Shown here: piece after piece, positions 34,101 to 42,614 of the stretch
Layout: each line of letters starts with the position of its first letter
Numbering within the stretch: position 1 is the first letter of the stretch
Source: Williamsia maris
GTDB lineage: Bacteria; Actinomycetota; Actinomycetes; Mycobacteriales; Mycobacteriaceae
Length of the DNA: 64,000 nucleotides
NCBI RefSeq assembly: GCF_024171815.1
Contig: NZ_JAMTCJ010000002.1
Coordinates: 682,001-746,000 of the forward strand
Direction of reading: 5' to 3'
The notes under the pieces: generated by a model
Seen by the model: the letters and a program-made list of their open reading frames with translations, nothing else
Database searches by the model: none
Told to the model about the DNA's origin: nothing
Position numbers and translations under genes: made by a program

Positions 34101-36386
34101 GGCGGCATGGGCGGTGCCGGTTCGGACGGCAACGACGGCCGGGATGGGGCCGACGCCACCACACCGGGCGGAGAGGGCGGCAACGCCACGTCGGGCGGCA
34201 ACGGCGGTGCCGGCGGCATCGGCGGGTTGGCGGGCACCGCGGGAGCGGCCGGAACCGGTGGCACCGGCGGAGTGGCGGGCGCGAACGGCACCCGAGGTGA
34301 CCAGGGTGTCGGCGGAGCGGGCGGTGACGGCGGCAACGGTGGTGCCGGCGCGGCCGGTGCTGCGGGCGCCACCGGCGCTGCGGCGACGGGTCCGGGCGGC
34401 AACGGCAACACGGGCAGCGCAGGGCAGGCCGGCGGTAACGGCGGTGCCGGTGCCCAAGCAGGTGTCGGCGGCGTGGGATCCACGTCGGGACAGAACGGCT
34501 CGAGCGGCAATGGTGGTGCGGCCGGCGACGGCGGCATGGGCGGCGCGGGCTCCAACGGCAACAACGGTGCGAACGGGACGAACGCCACGCAGGCGGGAAC
34601 CGCGGGAACAGCCGGTGGCGCAGGCGGAATCGGCGGCAACGGAGGCGCAGGCGGTGCCGCGGGCACGGCCGGAACGGCCGGCGGCTCCGATGCGGCAGCA
34701 GGAGCAGCCGGTGTCGCGGGCACGCAGGGTGTCGGCGGCAACGGTGGCAATGGCGGCCTCGGCGGGAACGGTGCCGTCGGCGCGAACGGCGTCACCGGTA
34801 TGAACAACGGCGCCGCGCAGAACGGTGGCGCGGGCGGTGCAGGTGGCAACGCGGGAACAGCGGGAACCGGCTCGACCAACGGGACCGTCGGCGTCAACGG
34901 CACCGGCGGCAACGGGGCCCAGGGCGGAAACGGTGCCGCGGGTACGAACGGCACAACCGGTGCGGCAGGCACGGCAGGCAGCGTCAACGGCGGCACGGGA
35001 ACCGCAGGAACCGCAGGTGGTGCCGGCGGTAACGGCGGCGCTGCGGGAGCAGTCGGTACCGGCGGCACCGGCGGCTCGGCTGGTGTCCAGGGCAACGGCG
35101 GCAACGGAGGAGTCGGCGGAACCGGCGGTAGCGGTGGCGCGGGTCGTGCCGGCACCAACGGTGCGACGGGAGCCGTGGGTTCGGGCTCCTCGCTGCAACC
35201 CTTCCAAAACGGCGGCACGGGTGGCGCCGGTGGTGCCGGAACGGCCGGCGGTAACGGTGGAGCGGGCGGCACCGGCGGCGGTGGTGGCGCGGCCGGCCTG
35301 GGTCTCGTCAGCGGAGCCGTCGGCGCAAACGGCAACGGTGGCGCAGGCGGAATCGGCGCGGTCGGTGGCAGCGGCGGAACCGGTGGCGCGGGCGGCTTCT
35401 CGGTCTTCGGCACCGGCGGCACCGGCGGCGTCGGCGGAAACGGTGCGACCGGAGGGATCGGTGGAACCGGCGGCCTCGCCGGCACCGGTGGCGCGACCGG
35501 CACCGGCAGCACCGGCGCAGCAGGCATCTCGGGGAACAACGGAGCCGGTGGAACAGGCGGCACCGGCGGGGCGTCGTCCACCGGGTCCGGCGGGACCGGG
35601 GGTAACGGCGGTGGGGTGTCGGGCACGCGCGGAAACGTCCAGGGCGGCAACGGAGGCGCCGGAGGCTCTTCCGGCAGCGGCACCGGTGGCCAAGGTGGTA
35701 ACGGCGGAAGCGTGACGTCGAACTCCGGCAACGCAGAGGGCGGTGATGCCGGGCAGGGCGGGACTGGCTTCAACGGCGGCAGGGGTGGCAACGGCGGAAG
35801 CGGGACAGCCACTTCCGGCACCGGTACGGGTGGTGACGGTGGTACCGGAGGTGTGAGCAGCGGACTCATCGGCAGCAGCAGTGGCGCCGGTGGGACAGGC
35901 GGAACCGGAACCGGGACCACCGCGGTCGGTGGCACCGGCGGGACCGGTGGCACCGGTGGAACCAGCGCATTCGGCGGCAACTCGGGCGCCACGGGCGGCT
36001 CGGGCGGTCAGGCTGTCGGAACCGGCAGCGGACCCGCCACGGGCGGCGCCGGCGGTGCCGGCGGTGCGGGCGGGGTCAACACGACCGGCAATGCTGCCTC
36101 GCCTCTGCTGTCAGCGGGCGACGGCGGTGCCGGCGGAACCGGCGGGTCGGCGACCAACAACGCAAACGGCAACGCAGTCGGCGGCGCAGGCGGTGTCGGT
36201 GGTGCAGGCGGTGTCGGCAAGCCGGCCGTCCAGGGCGGCAACGGCGGCAACGGTGGTGCCGGTGGCACCGGCAACGCCCCGGGCGCGGGAACGGGGACCG
36301 GTGGCACCGGTGGTGCCGGCGGTTCCGGATCCGGCCCCGGGTCGACCAACGGCACCAAGGGCGCCAACGGCAACGGTGTCGGGTGA
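31164..36386 (+). CDS. Giant PGRS-like Gly/Ala/Asn-rich surface protein without PE domain
   Basis: This 1,740-residue protein has a basic start ([15 protein letters not shown]) and a hydrophobic segment ([20 protein letters not shown]) that could be a signal or anchor. About 160 Ser/Thr/Val-rich residues follow. After two cysteines (206 and 211) roughly 1,530 residues are almost entirely GGNGG/GGAGG/GGTGG runs. The opening [18 protein letters not shown] is the same type as in mycobacterial PE_PGRS proteins, but no PE domain is present. The middle carries seven super-repeats (units beginning Q-x-G-G near residues 518, 660, 803, 945, 1088, 1219 and 1348). Translation starts at GTG after GAGGGGG. 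The stop overlaps the next start codon. Parallel beta-roll or PG-II-helix folding and surface display are inferred. Confidence 0.85.
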   Translation: MGRNKASRVSKTVGKAGLAGTAAGAVVTTAAAAVLLGSGTGSNPASLTEAAGANARTDNALSRVHVEGVVLTQKTLEMLSSLPTGSSVVVPNQPQTVTSSTSTSTSGGASSSVPPLSGVGRSAVQLFVPSASVGTTASGPVSQASVSTFSMFPTQTTWTPLNTAAGGARSGTAYAFVPAPGATAESGLGMLIRVFIGDGADAPADCVAAACNGGNGGLLFGNGGRGANGGTGGNGGFFGNGGAGGAATVVGGVGGAGGNAGFIGTGGTGGAGAAGATGLAGGSGGAGGRGGFILGDGGLGGAGGAGAAGAAGTAGTDGGAGGVGGIGGGLIGNGGAGGAGGLGGAGGTGSDGSAGAGGTGAGAAGDDGGAGVAGGAGGRGGNAGAGGASSLFGAVGVVGVNGNGGAGGSGGAGGQGGDGVDGADGTAAVGAGGNGGDGQDGGAGGKGGTGGIAGAGGLAGTGGSGGTAGTRGADGALGNGGAGGDGGVGAAGNDGGAGAAGVAVTGSGTAGNAGDAGQAGGNGGRGGNAGIGGTGTVAGVDGSSGSGGAAGSGGQGGAGSKGTDGADGIDAATPGGSGTAGQAGGAGGAGGAGGASGVAGAAGTGTGGIAGATGTAGTQGAGAAGGNGGRGGAGANGATGDVGSAATGDGANGNTGGTGQAGGNGGAGGNAGIGGAGSTAGLTGVNGTGGAAGSGGQGGTGSNGNNGANGTDATTPGGSGTAGGAGGTGGTGGAGGAAGAAGVAGTGGTGGGNGAVGVAGIQGVGGNGGNGGIGGSGAAGGIGSTGLAAVGTGTNGNEGGAGQAGGNGGQGGAAGAAGTGSSAGTAGSSGDGGAAGAGGKGGTGSDGTDGADGIAATTPGGNGTAGEDGGTGGAGGAGGAAGIAGAAGSGTGGVAGASAVAGVQGDGGKGANGGNGGAGADGAIGDAGAVATGFSASGNAGGAGQDGGSGGRGGNAGGGGAGTTIGTVGQNGNGGAAGNGGMGGAGSDGNDGRDGADATTPGGEGGNATSGGNGGAGGIGGLAGTAGAAGTGGTGGVAGANGTRGDQGVGGAGGDGGNGGAGAAGAAGATGAAATGPGGNGNTGSAGQAGGNGGAGAQAGVGGVGSTSGQNGSSGNGGAAGDGGMGGAGSNGNNGANGTNATQAGTAGTAGGAGGIGGNGGAGGAAGTAGTAGGSDAAAGAAGVAGTQGVGGNGGNGGLGGNGAVGANGVTGMNNGAAQNGGAGGAGGNAGTAGTGSTNGTVGVNGTGGNGAQGGNGAAGTNGTTGAAGTAGSVNGGTGTAGTAGGAGGNGGAAGAVGTGGTGGSAGVQGNGGNGGVGGTGGSGGAGRAGTNGATGAVGSGSSLQPFQNGGTGGAGGAGTAGGNGGAGGTGGGGGAAGLGLVSGAVGANGNGGAGGIGAVGGSGGTGGAGGFSVFGTGGTGGVGGNGATGGIGGTGGLAGTGGATGTGSTGAAGISGNNGAGGTGGTGGASSTGSGGTGGNGGGVSGTRGNVQGGNGGAGGSSGSGTGGQGGNGGSVTSNSGNAEGGDAGQGGTGFNGGRGGNGGSGTATSGTGTGGDGGTGGVSSGLIGSSSGAGGTGGTGTGTTAVGGTGGTGGTGGTSAFGGNSGATGGSGGQAVGTGSGPATGGAGGAGGAGGVNTTGNAASPLLSAGDGGAGGTGGSATNNANGNAVGGAGGVGGAGGVGKPAVQGGNGGNGGAGGTGNAPGAGTGTGGTGGAGGSGSGPGSTNGTKGANGNGVG
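32715..35200. repeat. Tandem 387-429 bp super-repeats within the PGRS-like gene
   Basis: In-frame unit starts at 32715, 33141, 33570, 33996, 34425, 34818 and 35205 are spaced 426, 429, 426, 429, 393 and 387 bases. The first four full units each share an order of blocks: QAGGNGG, a variable GIGG/GAGG stretch, GTAG, GGAAGxGGxGGxGSxGxxG, then ATTPGG or a variant. The spacing stays a multiple of three, so the frame is under selection. Confidence 0.75.
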
Positions 36387-36895
36387 GCCAGCACGCAACG
36401 TCCGACGGCGGCCAGGTGCGGGTCAACCGCACACCCACGGTGTTGGCCGTCGTTGCGGTTGTCCTCGCCCTGGTCGCCGCGGTGATCGCGGTCTTCGCCC
36501 TCGTGCAGGGCGGCTCCGATGATGACGGGCCGACTTACGGCGACGCGCAGAGGAACACCGACACCCGGACGGTGTGCGACGCGTTCACGGTGAACCTGCG
36601 CGCGGTCTCGACCCAGACCGGCAGCACCCCACCCGGCGGTGTCGCGGGCGAGTCCGCCGCGGCGGCCAACGCCCGGTTGGCGTTGTTCGCGGCGTCGGTG
36701 AACTTGACCGACGCCCTCGATTCCGCACCGGCGGCGCGCGACGAACTCCGAAGCGCAGTGACCGAGCTGGCACAGCAGTACCGAACGGTCGCAACGCAGT
36801 ACCTCGCCGGAGCGGGTGCCGATGCACCCGCGGTCACCGGTGCGATACGCGGCGCGGGCACGGCGGCCACGGCCGTCACCAACGCCTGCAAGTAG
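36383..36895 (+). CDS. Small membrane-anchored Ala-rich protein coupled to the PGRS-like gene
   Basis: This 170-residue protein has one N-terminal transmembrane helix ([22 protein letters not shown]) after a short polar start. An extracytoplasmic helical domain contains two cysteines ([13 protein letters not shown] and the C-terminal TNACK) that could form a disulfide. The GTG start overlaps the TGA of the PGRS-like gene (GTGA), so expression is coupled and a joint role (export, anchoring or chaperoning) is plausible but inferred. Similar short Mce-associated-like or hypothetical proteins exist in mycobacteria; no function is recognised. A strong terminator follows. Confidence 0.78.
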   Translation: MSQHATSDGGQVRVNRTPTVLAVVAVVLALVAAVIAVFALVQGGSDDDGPTYGDAQRNTDTRTVCDAFTVNLRAVSTQTGSTPPGGVAGESAAAANARLALFAASVNLTDALDSAPAARDELRSAVTELAQQYRTVATQYLAGAGADAPAVTGAIRGAGTAATAVTNACK

Positions 36896-36904
36896 TGATC
36901 TCGA

Positions 36905-36943
36905 GACGAGCCGCCGGTGGCAATCCGCCACCGGCGGCTCGTC
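36905..36943 (+). terminator. Strong 17-bp hairpin terminator
   Basis: A perfect 17-bp stem (GACGAGCCGCCGGTGGC with its complement) and a 5-base loop AATCC lie 10 bp after the stop of the coupled membrane-protein gene. They isolate the PGRS operon from the lipoprotein genes. Confidence 0.85.
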
Positions 36944-37050
36944 GCTGTCCGGAGACCACGTCGGCTGACCGATCGACACATAGCTACCCGCAGTAACGGC
37001 CGAGTCGATCCGAGCGACTTCCGAGTACACCCCGGAACTGAGGAGTACCA

Positions 37051-37725
37051 ATGATCGGAATCGCCCCGAAGAGGCTCGCAGCACTGGCCGCAGCCGGAGC
37101 GCTCGTTCTCATGGCGGGAGCCTGCTCGTCGGGGGAGTCCGACACCGGATCGGAGGCGCCCACCTCGACGGTGACGGTCACCGCACCGGGATCGTCGGCG
37201 CCGCACACCCAGGGCTCGGATCCGGACGCGGGCTCGGGGTCGGCACCCACCGCTGACGCACCTGTCACCGAAACGCCCGTGGCCGACACCCGGGACGTCG
37301 CGACCCCGGCCGCTGCTACACGGCCCGTCTCGGACTTCGCCGACGGATCTCGATACTCGTTCGCCTCGCCGAGCAAGCAGATCCAGTGCCGTGCGATCGA
37401 CGGCAATTTCATGTGTCAGACGTCGGGCAAACCGCACACCGTCACCACGGCGTCCCTGTGCAACTTCTATCCCGGACTGGAGCAGAGCCGCGCGGTCCGC
37501 TTCGGCTGGTTCCCCAGCGGTCCCGCCCCGTGCGCGACGATCATCCAGGGTGAGGGCTTCAATTCGCCGCACACCCTGGATTACGGCCAGCGGGTCACCT
37601 TCTCGCCCATGGGCGGTCGTACGATCACCTGTGCATCCGCGGTCGATGGACTCACCTGCACCCAGGTCGGTGGCGTCGGCGCCACCGGGTTCTTCCTGTC
37701 GGTCGACTCGTTCACAGTGCTCTAG
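37051..37725 (+). CDS. Putative lipoprotein, paralogue 1
   Basis: This 224-residue protein has a lipoprotein signal ending LVLMAGAC with the lipobox cysteine. A Ser/Thr/Pro-rich linker of about 65 residues follows, then a compact domain with six cysteines. Domain blocks are SDFADGSRYSFASPSKQIQC, MCQTSGKPHTV, LCNFYPG and TLDYGQRVTFSP. The same blocks recur in the next gene, so the two arose by tandem duplication. Function is unknown; it should be acylated and surface-exposed. It ends 10 bp before the paralogue. Confidence 0.83.
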   Translation: MIGIAPKRLAALAAAGALVLMAGACSSGESDTGSEAPTSTVTVTAPGSSAPHTQGSDPDAGSGSAPTADAPVTETPVADTRDVATPAAATRPVSDFADGSRYSFASPSKQIQCRAIDGNFMCQTSGKPHTVTTASLCNFYPGLEQSRAVRFGWFPSGPAPCATIIQGEGFNSPHTLDYGQRVTFSPMGGRTITCASAVDGLTCTQVGGVGATGFFLSVDSFTVL

Positions 37726-37735
37726 AGAGGTGGAA

Positions 37736-38353
37736 ATGCGTGTTCTCCGTGGTCTCGGTGGCGTCTTCGCCCTACTGCTGGTGATCACCGCGTGCTCCGA
37801 CGACACCGCCGATCCTGCGCCGCCAACCTCCACGGTGACCGTCTCGGATTCGGCCGTGCCGCAGGCGGGCTCGTCGGCGCCGTCCGACACGTCGACGGCC
37901 AGCACAACGACGACCACCACGACGCCGGCCGACCCCACCGCCGGCGCGCTGCCCGCATCCGACTTCGCCGACGGCACGAGCTACTCCTTCGCGTCACCGT
38001 CGAAGAAGATCGAGTGCCGTACGACGTCGGAGACGCTCGTCTGCCAGACCCTGGACAACCGGCACACCGTGGATCCGTCGCTGCTGTGCGGCTTCTATCC
38101 CGGCGAGGAGCAGGGCAGGGCCAACCAGTTCGGCTTCTTCGACTTCGACAAGCCGCTGTGCGCAACCATCGTCCAGGGCAACGCGATCCGGTCACCGAAC
38201 ACGCTGGCCTACGGCCAACGCGTCGTGTTCCGACCCCGTCCGGACCTCACCATCGTCTGCTCGGCTGCCACCGTCGGCATCGCCTGCGTCAACCCCGACG
38301 GGTTCGGGTTCACGCTGTCCGACACCGAGTTCAAGCGCTTTCGCGCGAACTGA
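37736..38353 (+). CDS. Putative lipoprotein, paralogue 2
   Basis: This 205-residue protein has signal and lipobox LLVITAC, a Thr-rich linker (a run of seven Thr), and a domain matching the upstream gene. Shared blocks are SDFADGTSYSFASPSKKIEC, VCQTLDNRHTV, LCGFYPGEEQ, CATIVQGNAI and LAYGQRVVF. It is preceded by AGAGGTGG and transcribed with paralogue 1. The domain's cysteine positions are conserved between both copies, whereas the linkers have diverged. Function is unknown. Confidence 0.83.
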   Translation: MRVLRGLGGVFALLLVITACSDDTADPAPPTSTVTVSDSAVPQAGSSAPSDTSTASTTTTTTTPADPTAGALPASDFADGTSYSFASPSKKIECRTTSETLVCQTLDNRHTVDPSLLCGFYPGEEQGRANQFGFFDFDKPLCATIVQGNAIRSPNTLAYGQRVVFRPRPDLTIVCSAATVGIACVNPDGFGFTLSDTEFKRFRAN

Positions 38354-38368
38354 CGGCCCGCCCGTGGG

Positions 38369-38848
38369 TTAGGAGAGCATCAACAGCGTCGACGTCGCGC
38401 TGGCGACGAGTCGGCCCTGCGCGTCGTGGACCTCGGCGCGCACGGTGGCCGTGGTCCGGCCATGGTGCTCGACCTCCGCGCGCACCCGGATCGCACCGCG
38501 GTCCGGGCTGATGGCGCGGATGTAGCGACAGCTCAGGTCGAGGGTGGAGAAGCGTCGGTTGTCGACGTTGACCGTCATCAGCGCCGACCCGAAGGCCGAG
38601 TCGATGACCGCCGCGATCACCCCGCCCTGCACGGTTCCGTTTGCATTGCAGTGAAACTCGCGTGGCTCCATCTCGATCACCGCCCACCCCTCGCCGGCAT
38701 CGACCGGCCGGTAGTCGAGGGTGGACGCGGCCGGGCTCAGCTCCATCGACCCGTCGATCTGTGCGCGGATCTGCTCGAGTCCGGGCAGGGTGCTGCGCCG
38801 ACGAGCGCCCGGTGCCGCCCAGGTGTACGAGCGCCCCGGCCTGTTCAT
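38369..38848 (-). CDS. PaaI-type hotdog thioesterase
   Basis: This 159-residue single hotdog-fold protein has NANGTVQGGVIAAVIDSAFGSALM, the helix and acidic residue of PaaI/YiiD-like acyl-CoA thioesterases. FSTLDLSCRYIRAI and VRAEVEHHGRTTATVRAEVHD follow. It probably hydrolyses an acyl-CoA. It lies just downstream of the Rieske/MBL gene on the same strand (13-bp gap), so co-transcription is likely. Confidence 0.86.
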   Translation of the reverse strand: MNRPGRSYTWAAPGARRRSTLPGLEQIRAQIDGSMELSPAASTLDYRPVDAGEGWAVIEMEPREFHCNANGTVQGGVIAAVIDSAFGSALMTVNVDNRRFSTLDLSCRYIRAISPDRGAIRVRAEVEHHGRTTATVRAEVHDAQGRLVASATSTLLMLS

Positions 38849-38861
38849 GTCGCGCGTTCGC

Positions 38862-40442
38862 TCACGACTCGATCTTGGCCGAGCGGAGTTCGTGACCCTT
38901 CGAGGTCAGGCACCGTCCGGTGGGCAGATCCCACGACCAGCCGTGCAGGTTGCAGGTCAGTTTCTCGCCCTCGATGACGCCGAACTTCGACAGGTCGGCC
39001 TTGAGGTGCGGACACCGACGCTGGATCTCCCAGCCGTCCTTGACGATCGACGCCGTGTCGTCGTGCGCCTCGGAGAACCACCCGTCGGCGTATGCGACAC
39101 GTTCCGGGGTCAGGCATTTGAAGAACGTGTACAGGAACTCGTTGTACCCACCGATGCGCCACGTGGTGAACCGGGTCGACAGGAAGATCGTGTTGACCCA
39201 GTCGGGTTCGTTGTCGCGCAACACCGTTCGCACCATCTCGGGCGCGATGCGGAAGCCGTAGCGGTACTTGCCCTCGCCCTCCTTGGGTTCGCGCACCGTG
39301 CGGTTCGGGAAGTCGAGCACGACGGTGGTCTCGCCCATGACGAGCCCGACCGGGTAGCCGATCCCATCGCAGATGAGGTCGCTGGCCGCCATGATCGGCT
39401 CGAACAGATCCCGCAGCGCAGGCAACAGGGGCTCCCCCTCGGCGGGCGCCCACGACGCCTTCGCTTCGGCGATCACCGGTGCGAACTTCTCCGCCATCCG
39501 CTCGAGGTAGGCGGCCTTGTTGACGCCGAACACCTGCTCCGGCGGATATGGGTGACCGATCTCGACGAGCTCGGAACCGCGCAGCTCCACCGTCGACCCC
39601 GACACCATCATCAGCCCGCGGTGCTTGGTGCCGTCGTCGGTGCCGTGGGAGACCATCTGGTCGAGGAACGTGGCCTGATCAGGGAAGATGCTCGTTGGAT
39701 CGGGGTTGCCCTCGGCGTCGCCGACATCGTTGAGGTAGCGGAGCTCGTCGTCGAGGAACATCGGCGGTCCGGCCGAGGGGACCACCCACGTGGCGCCGAC
39801 CTGCTCGATGTACGACCGCGCCCGGTCCATGCCGCGCTGCCGCTTCTGTGCCGCGAAGTTGGCCTTCGACTTGCGCGGGATGTCGTAGACCATCGGATAC
39901 CAGATGGCGCCGGAGTACTGCAGCAGATGGATGTCTATGTGGCCGAACGCTTCCGAGATCACGTCGAGGTCGACCGGCCGGGCGTCGTTCATGTTGAAGC
40001 AGGTGGTCTCACCGTCGGAGACGATCAGCCCGCTGTCGCCGATCGGACCGTCGGCGGGCGCCCGCAGCGCCACGATCATGATGTCGAGGCTGCCCTTGTC
40101 GTTGCTGACGGTCGTCGTGACCGAATCCTCGGTCTCGACGAACTTGTGGAAGCCGAGCGCCTCGAGCTCACGGCGCAGATCCGGCACCGGGTAGTCCGGC
40201 AACAGGACGGTTGTGTCCTTGTTGACGTTCTCGGCCAGGTTGCGCGCGTCGAAGTGATCGCGATGCAGGTGCGAGACGTAGAGGTAGTCGCAGTCACCGA
40301 GCGTGCGCCAGTCGAGCTCGGTGTTGTCCGGGAACGGGAACCACGATGCGAAGTAGGCGGGATTGACCCACGGGTCGCACAGGATCGACCCGGCCGCTGT
40401 CTGGATGTGGAATCCGGCGTGCCCGACGCTGGTGACCTGCAC
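38862..40442 (-). CDS. Metallo-beta-lactamase fold and Rieske [2Fe-2S] fusion protein (Rv3818-like)
   Basis: This 526-residue protein has an N-terminal metallo-beta-lactamase domain with SHLHRDHFD (H58, H60, D62, H63). A long middle region follows, and a C-terminal Rieske domain has C477-P-H479 and C497-N-L-H500. The Rieske ligands should bind a [2Fe-2S] cluster. The combination resembles Rv3818 and the UlaG/CMP-Neu5Ac-hydroxylase-like group, suggesting an oxygenase or hydroxylase rather than a lactamase. The substrate is unknown. Its start lies about 80 bp from the divergent acyltransferase gene. Confidence 0.88.
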   Translation of the reverse strand: MQVTSVGHAGFHIQTAAGSILCDPWVNPAYFASWFPFPDNTELDWRTLGDCDYLYVSHLHRDHFDARNLAENVNKDTTVLLPDYPVPDLRRELEALGFHKFVETEDSVTTTVSNDKGSLDIMIVALRAPADGPIGDSGLIVSDGETTCFNMNDARPVDLDVISEAFGHIDIHLLQYSGAIWYPMVYDIPRKSKANFAAQKRQRGMDRARSYIEQVGATWVVPSAGPPMFLDDELRYLNDVGDAEGNPDPTSIFPDQATFLDQMVSHGTDDGTKHRGLMMVSGSTVELRGSELVEIGHPYPPEQVFGVNKAAYLERMAEKFAPVIAEAKASWAPAEGEPLLPALRDLFEPIMAASDLICDGIGYPVGLVMGETTVVLDFPNRTVREPKEGEGKYRYGFRIAPEMVRTVLRDNEPDWVNTIFLSTRFTTWRIGGYNEFLYTFFKCLTPERVAYADGWFSEAHDDTASIVKDGWEIQRRCPHLKADLSKFGVIEGEKLTCNLHGWSWDLPTGRCLTSKGHELRSAKIES

Positions 40443-40519
40443 TGGTTTCGTTCCTCTCGATCATGCGTCGCTCACGCGACCGCCCCTCCAGGGTAGAGGC
40501 GGACGCTACTGTCGTCCGC

Positions 40520-41275
40520 ATGGAACCCGCTTACGACACCGTGATCGCGATCGCCCGCTCGATGTGGGCAGCGCAGGGACTCAAGTTCACCGTGACCGGC
40601 GCCGAGAACGTGCCCCTGACCGGCGGCGCGGTCATCGCGATCAACCACACCGGGTACCTCGACTTCACCTACGCCGGGCTCCCCGCGTTCCTGCACGGCC
40701 GTCGCAAAGTGCGCTTCATGGCCAAGAAAGAGGTCTTCGACTCGAAGGTCAGCGGACCCATCATGCGCGCACTGAAGCACATCCCGGTCGACCGTGGCGC
40801 CGGCGCCGACAGCTACCGCGCCGCCGTCGAGTACCTGCAGGCCGGTGAACTCGTCGGCGTCTACCCGGAGGCGACGATCAGCCGCAGCTTCGAGATCAAG
40901 GAGTTCAAGTCCGGCGCCGCCCGTATGGCGCTCGAGGCCGGGGTCCCCATCGTCCCGACCGTCATCTGGGGCGCCCAGCGCGTCTGGACGAAGGGCCACC
41001 CGCGACGGATGGGGCGCACCAACACCCCGATCAGCATCGGCGTCGCGCCCCCGATCGCGCCGCTCGGCGACCCGGCCGAGCTGACCGCGACCCTGCATCG
41101 CGCGATGGCCGACACCCTCGATCGGGTCCAGCAGGCCTACGGTCCCCATCCGGCCGGCGAGTACTGGGTGCCGTCGCGGCTGGGCGGTGGCGCCCCGACA
41201 CTGGCCGAGGCCGACGCGATGGACGCTCAGGAGAGCGCCGAGAAGGCCGCTCGTCGCGCCGAGCGCGACGGCTGA
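40520..41275 (+). CDS. 1-acyl-glycerol-3-phosphate acyltransferase-like protein (paralogue 1)
   Basis: This 251-residue PlsC-family protein has the catalytic NHTGYLDF (H43, D48). The second block, KHIPVDRGAGADSYRAAVEYL, contains the substrate-binding region, followed by YPEATISRSFE and PIVPTVIWGAQRVW. It transfers an acyl chain to a glycerol- or sugar-phosphate or related acceptor at the membrane. A paralogue with the same catalytic positions lies 2.6 kb downstream (start 43928). The pair corresponds to the Rv3816c-Rv3814c acyltransferases of M. tuberculosis. Confidence 0.88.
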   Translation: MEPAYDTVIAIARSMWAAQGLKFTVTGAENVPLTGGAVIAINHTGYLDFTYAGLPAFLHGRRKVRFMAKKEVFDSKVSGPIMRALKHIPVDRGAGADSYRAAVEYLQAGELVGVYPEATISRSFEIKEFKSGAARMALEAGVPIVPTVIWGAQRVWTKGHPRRMGRTNTPISIGVAPPIAPLGDPAELTATLHRAMADTLDRVQQAYGPHPAGEYWVPSRLGGGAPTLAEADAMDAQESAEKAARRAERDG

Positions 41276-41381
41276 GACCTGCGCGTCGGGTTCGTACGGA
41301 CGCCCGAGACGGCGGCCGCTACTCTGTCGGGGATATTCGCCCGAAACGGGCGTACGCCGATCTCACGACACGGGGTGGAAC

Positions 41382-42602
41382 ATGAGTCAACCGCCGAATC
41401 AGGGTGGTGGCTGGAACGGTCCGCAGGGGCCAGGGCAGCCATGGGATCCTGCATCGGGGCAGGCGTTTCCCCCGCCCGGGCAGTACCCCCAGTTCCCGCA
41501 GAATCAGCCCTTCCCGCCCGGCCAGTTCCCGCCCGGCCAGCCCCCGTACGGCCAACCCCAGTACGGTCCGCCACCGGGATACGGTCCGCCGACCGGCGGT
41601 CCGCCGTGGGGCCCGCCGCCCGGGCCACCCACCCGTGCGCCGTGGTGGCGACGCGGCTGGGTGATCGGACCGATCATCGCGGGCATCGTGGTGATCCTGG
41701 TGATCGCGACGACGGTCTCGCTGCTGGTGCTCTCCGACGACGACTCCGACCCGTCGGACACCGTGACCGCCTACCTCCAGGCGCTCTCCGACGGCGACGC
41801 GAAAAAGGCGTTGTCGACGATCGACGAGCCCGGCAACACCAAGCTGTTGACCGACGACATCCTCAAGCGTCAGCAGGCCAAGGCCAAGATCGGGGACATC
41901 AAGGTCGTGCGGAGTATGACCACGTCCGAGCGCGCGATAGTCAAGGCCACCTACAACTTCGGTCAGCGCAACGCCGACGTCGACTTCCGGCTGACCGAGA
42001 CCGACGGCGACTGGAAGGTCGAGCAGGGCGCGATCGAGATCGACCTGTCGTCGGGTTCGATCGAGAAGAACAAGCCCACGCTGTTCGGCGTGGACGTCTC
42101 GGGCGATTCGAAGGCCTACGTCTTTCCGGGACCGCTCGAGTGGGGGACGTCGAACAAGTACATCGCCGCGACCGACGGGAAGGCCGACGACTGGCCCGTC
42201 GGCCCCTACTCCTCCTACTACCCCCAGCTCGACTTCGACATCAGCAAGGACGGCAACAAGGCGGCGTCCATCGCGGTCACCGCCTACCTGCAGTACTGCG
42301 CGCAGTCCACACAGACCGACGCCTCGGTGGACAAGCCGGGCTGCGAGCAGGAGGTGTTCGCCTTCGACGCGCTGCCGGGCACGGTCACCTGGAGTGACCC
42401 ACGCACGATGGAGCTGTCCTCGCTCAAGCTGCGGTACTCCGGTTACACCGACTCCGACGCCATCGCGGTGTCCGGCTCGGTGCCGTGGCAGGCGACGTAC
42501 CGGTCGAATCGCAGTCCCGCACCGGTGACGCGGTCGGCCACCGACTATCTCTCCGGCGACGTCGACCTCAGCAAGGATCCGCCGCAGTTCCAGCCGAACT
42601 GA
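41382..42602 (+). CDS. Proline/glycine-rich N-terminus membrane protein with extracytoplasmic DUF4878-like domain
   Basis: This 406-residue protein has about 90 residues of low-complexity Pro/Gln/Gly (PPGQ, PYGQP repeats). One transmembrane helix follows (IIAGIVVILVIATTVSLLVL), then an extracytoplasmic part opening DTVTAYLQALSDGDAKKALSTIDEP. That opening is typical of DUF4878 or NTF2-like lumazine-binding domains. The rest (FPGPLEWGTSNKYIAATD) is unrecognised. Two cysteines (YLQYCAQ and KPGCEQE) could form a disulfide. Function is unknown; such Pro-rich tails often interact with wall or division proteins. The start follows GGGGTGG. Confidence 0.72.
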   Translation: MSQPPNQGGGWNGPQGPGQPWDPASGQAFPPPGQYPQFPQNQPFPPGQFPPGQPPYGQPQYGPPPGYGPPTGGPPWGPPPGPPTRAPWWRRGWVIGPIIAGIVVILVIATTVSLLVLSDDDSDPSDTVTAYLQALSDGDAKKALSTIDEPGNTKLLTDDILKRQQAKAKIGDIKVVRSMTTSERAIVKATYNFGQRNADVDFRLTETDGDWKVEQGAIEIDLSSGSIEKNKPTLFGVDVSGDSKAYVFPGPLEWGTSNKYIAATDGKADDWPVGPYSSYYPQLDFDISKDGNKAASIAVTAYLQYCAQSTQTDASVDKPGCEQEVFAFDALPGTVTWSDPRTMELSSLKLRYSGYTDSDAIAVSGSVPWQATYRSNRSPAPVTRSATDYLSGDVDLSKDPPQFQPN

Positions 42603-42614
42603 CCCCGCGCCCGC

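Noticed and set aside
33140-35992. Long proline-rich (PPAPPLPP) and other antisense open frames over the PGRS-like gene
   Set aside because: GGC/GGN codons read in reverse give Pro/Ala codons without stops, so the frames are automatic shadows. No start signals or domains support them.
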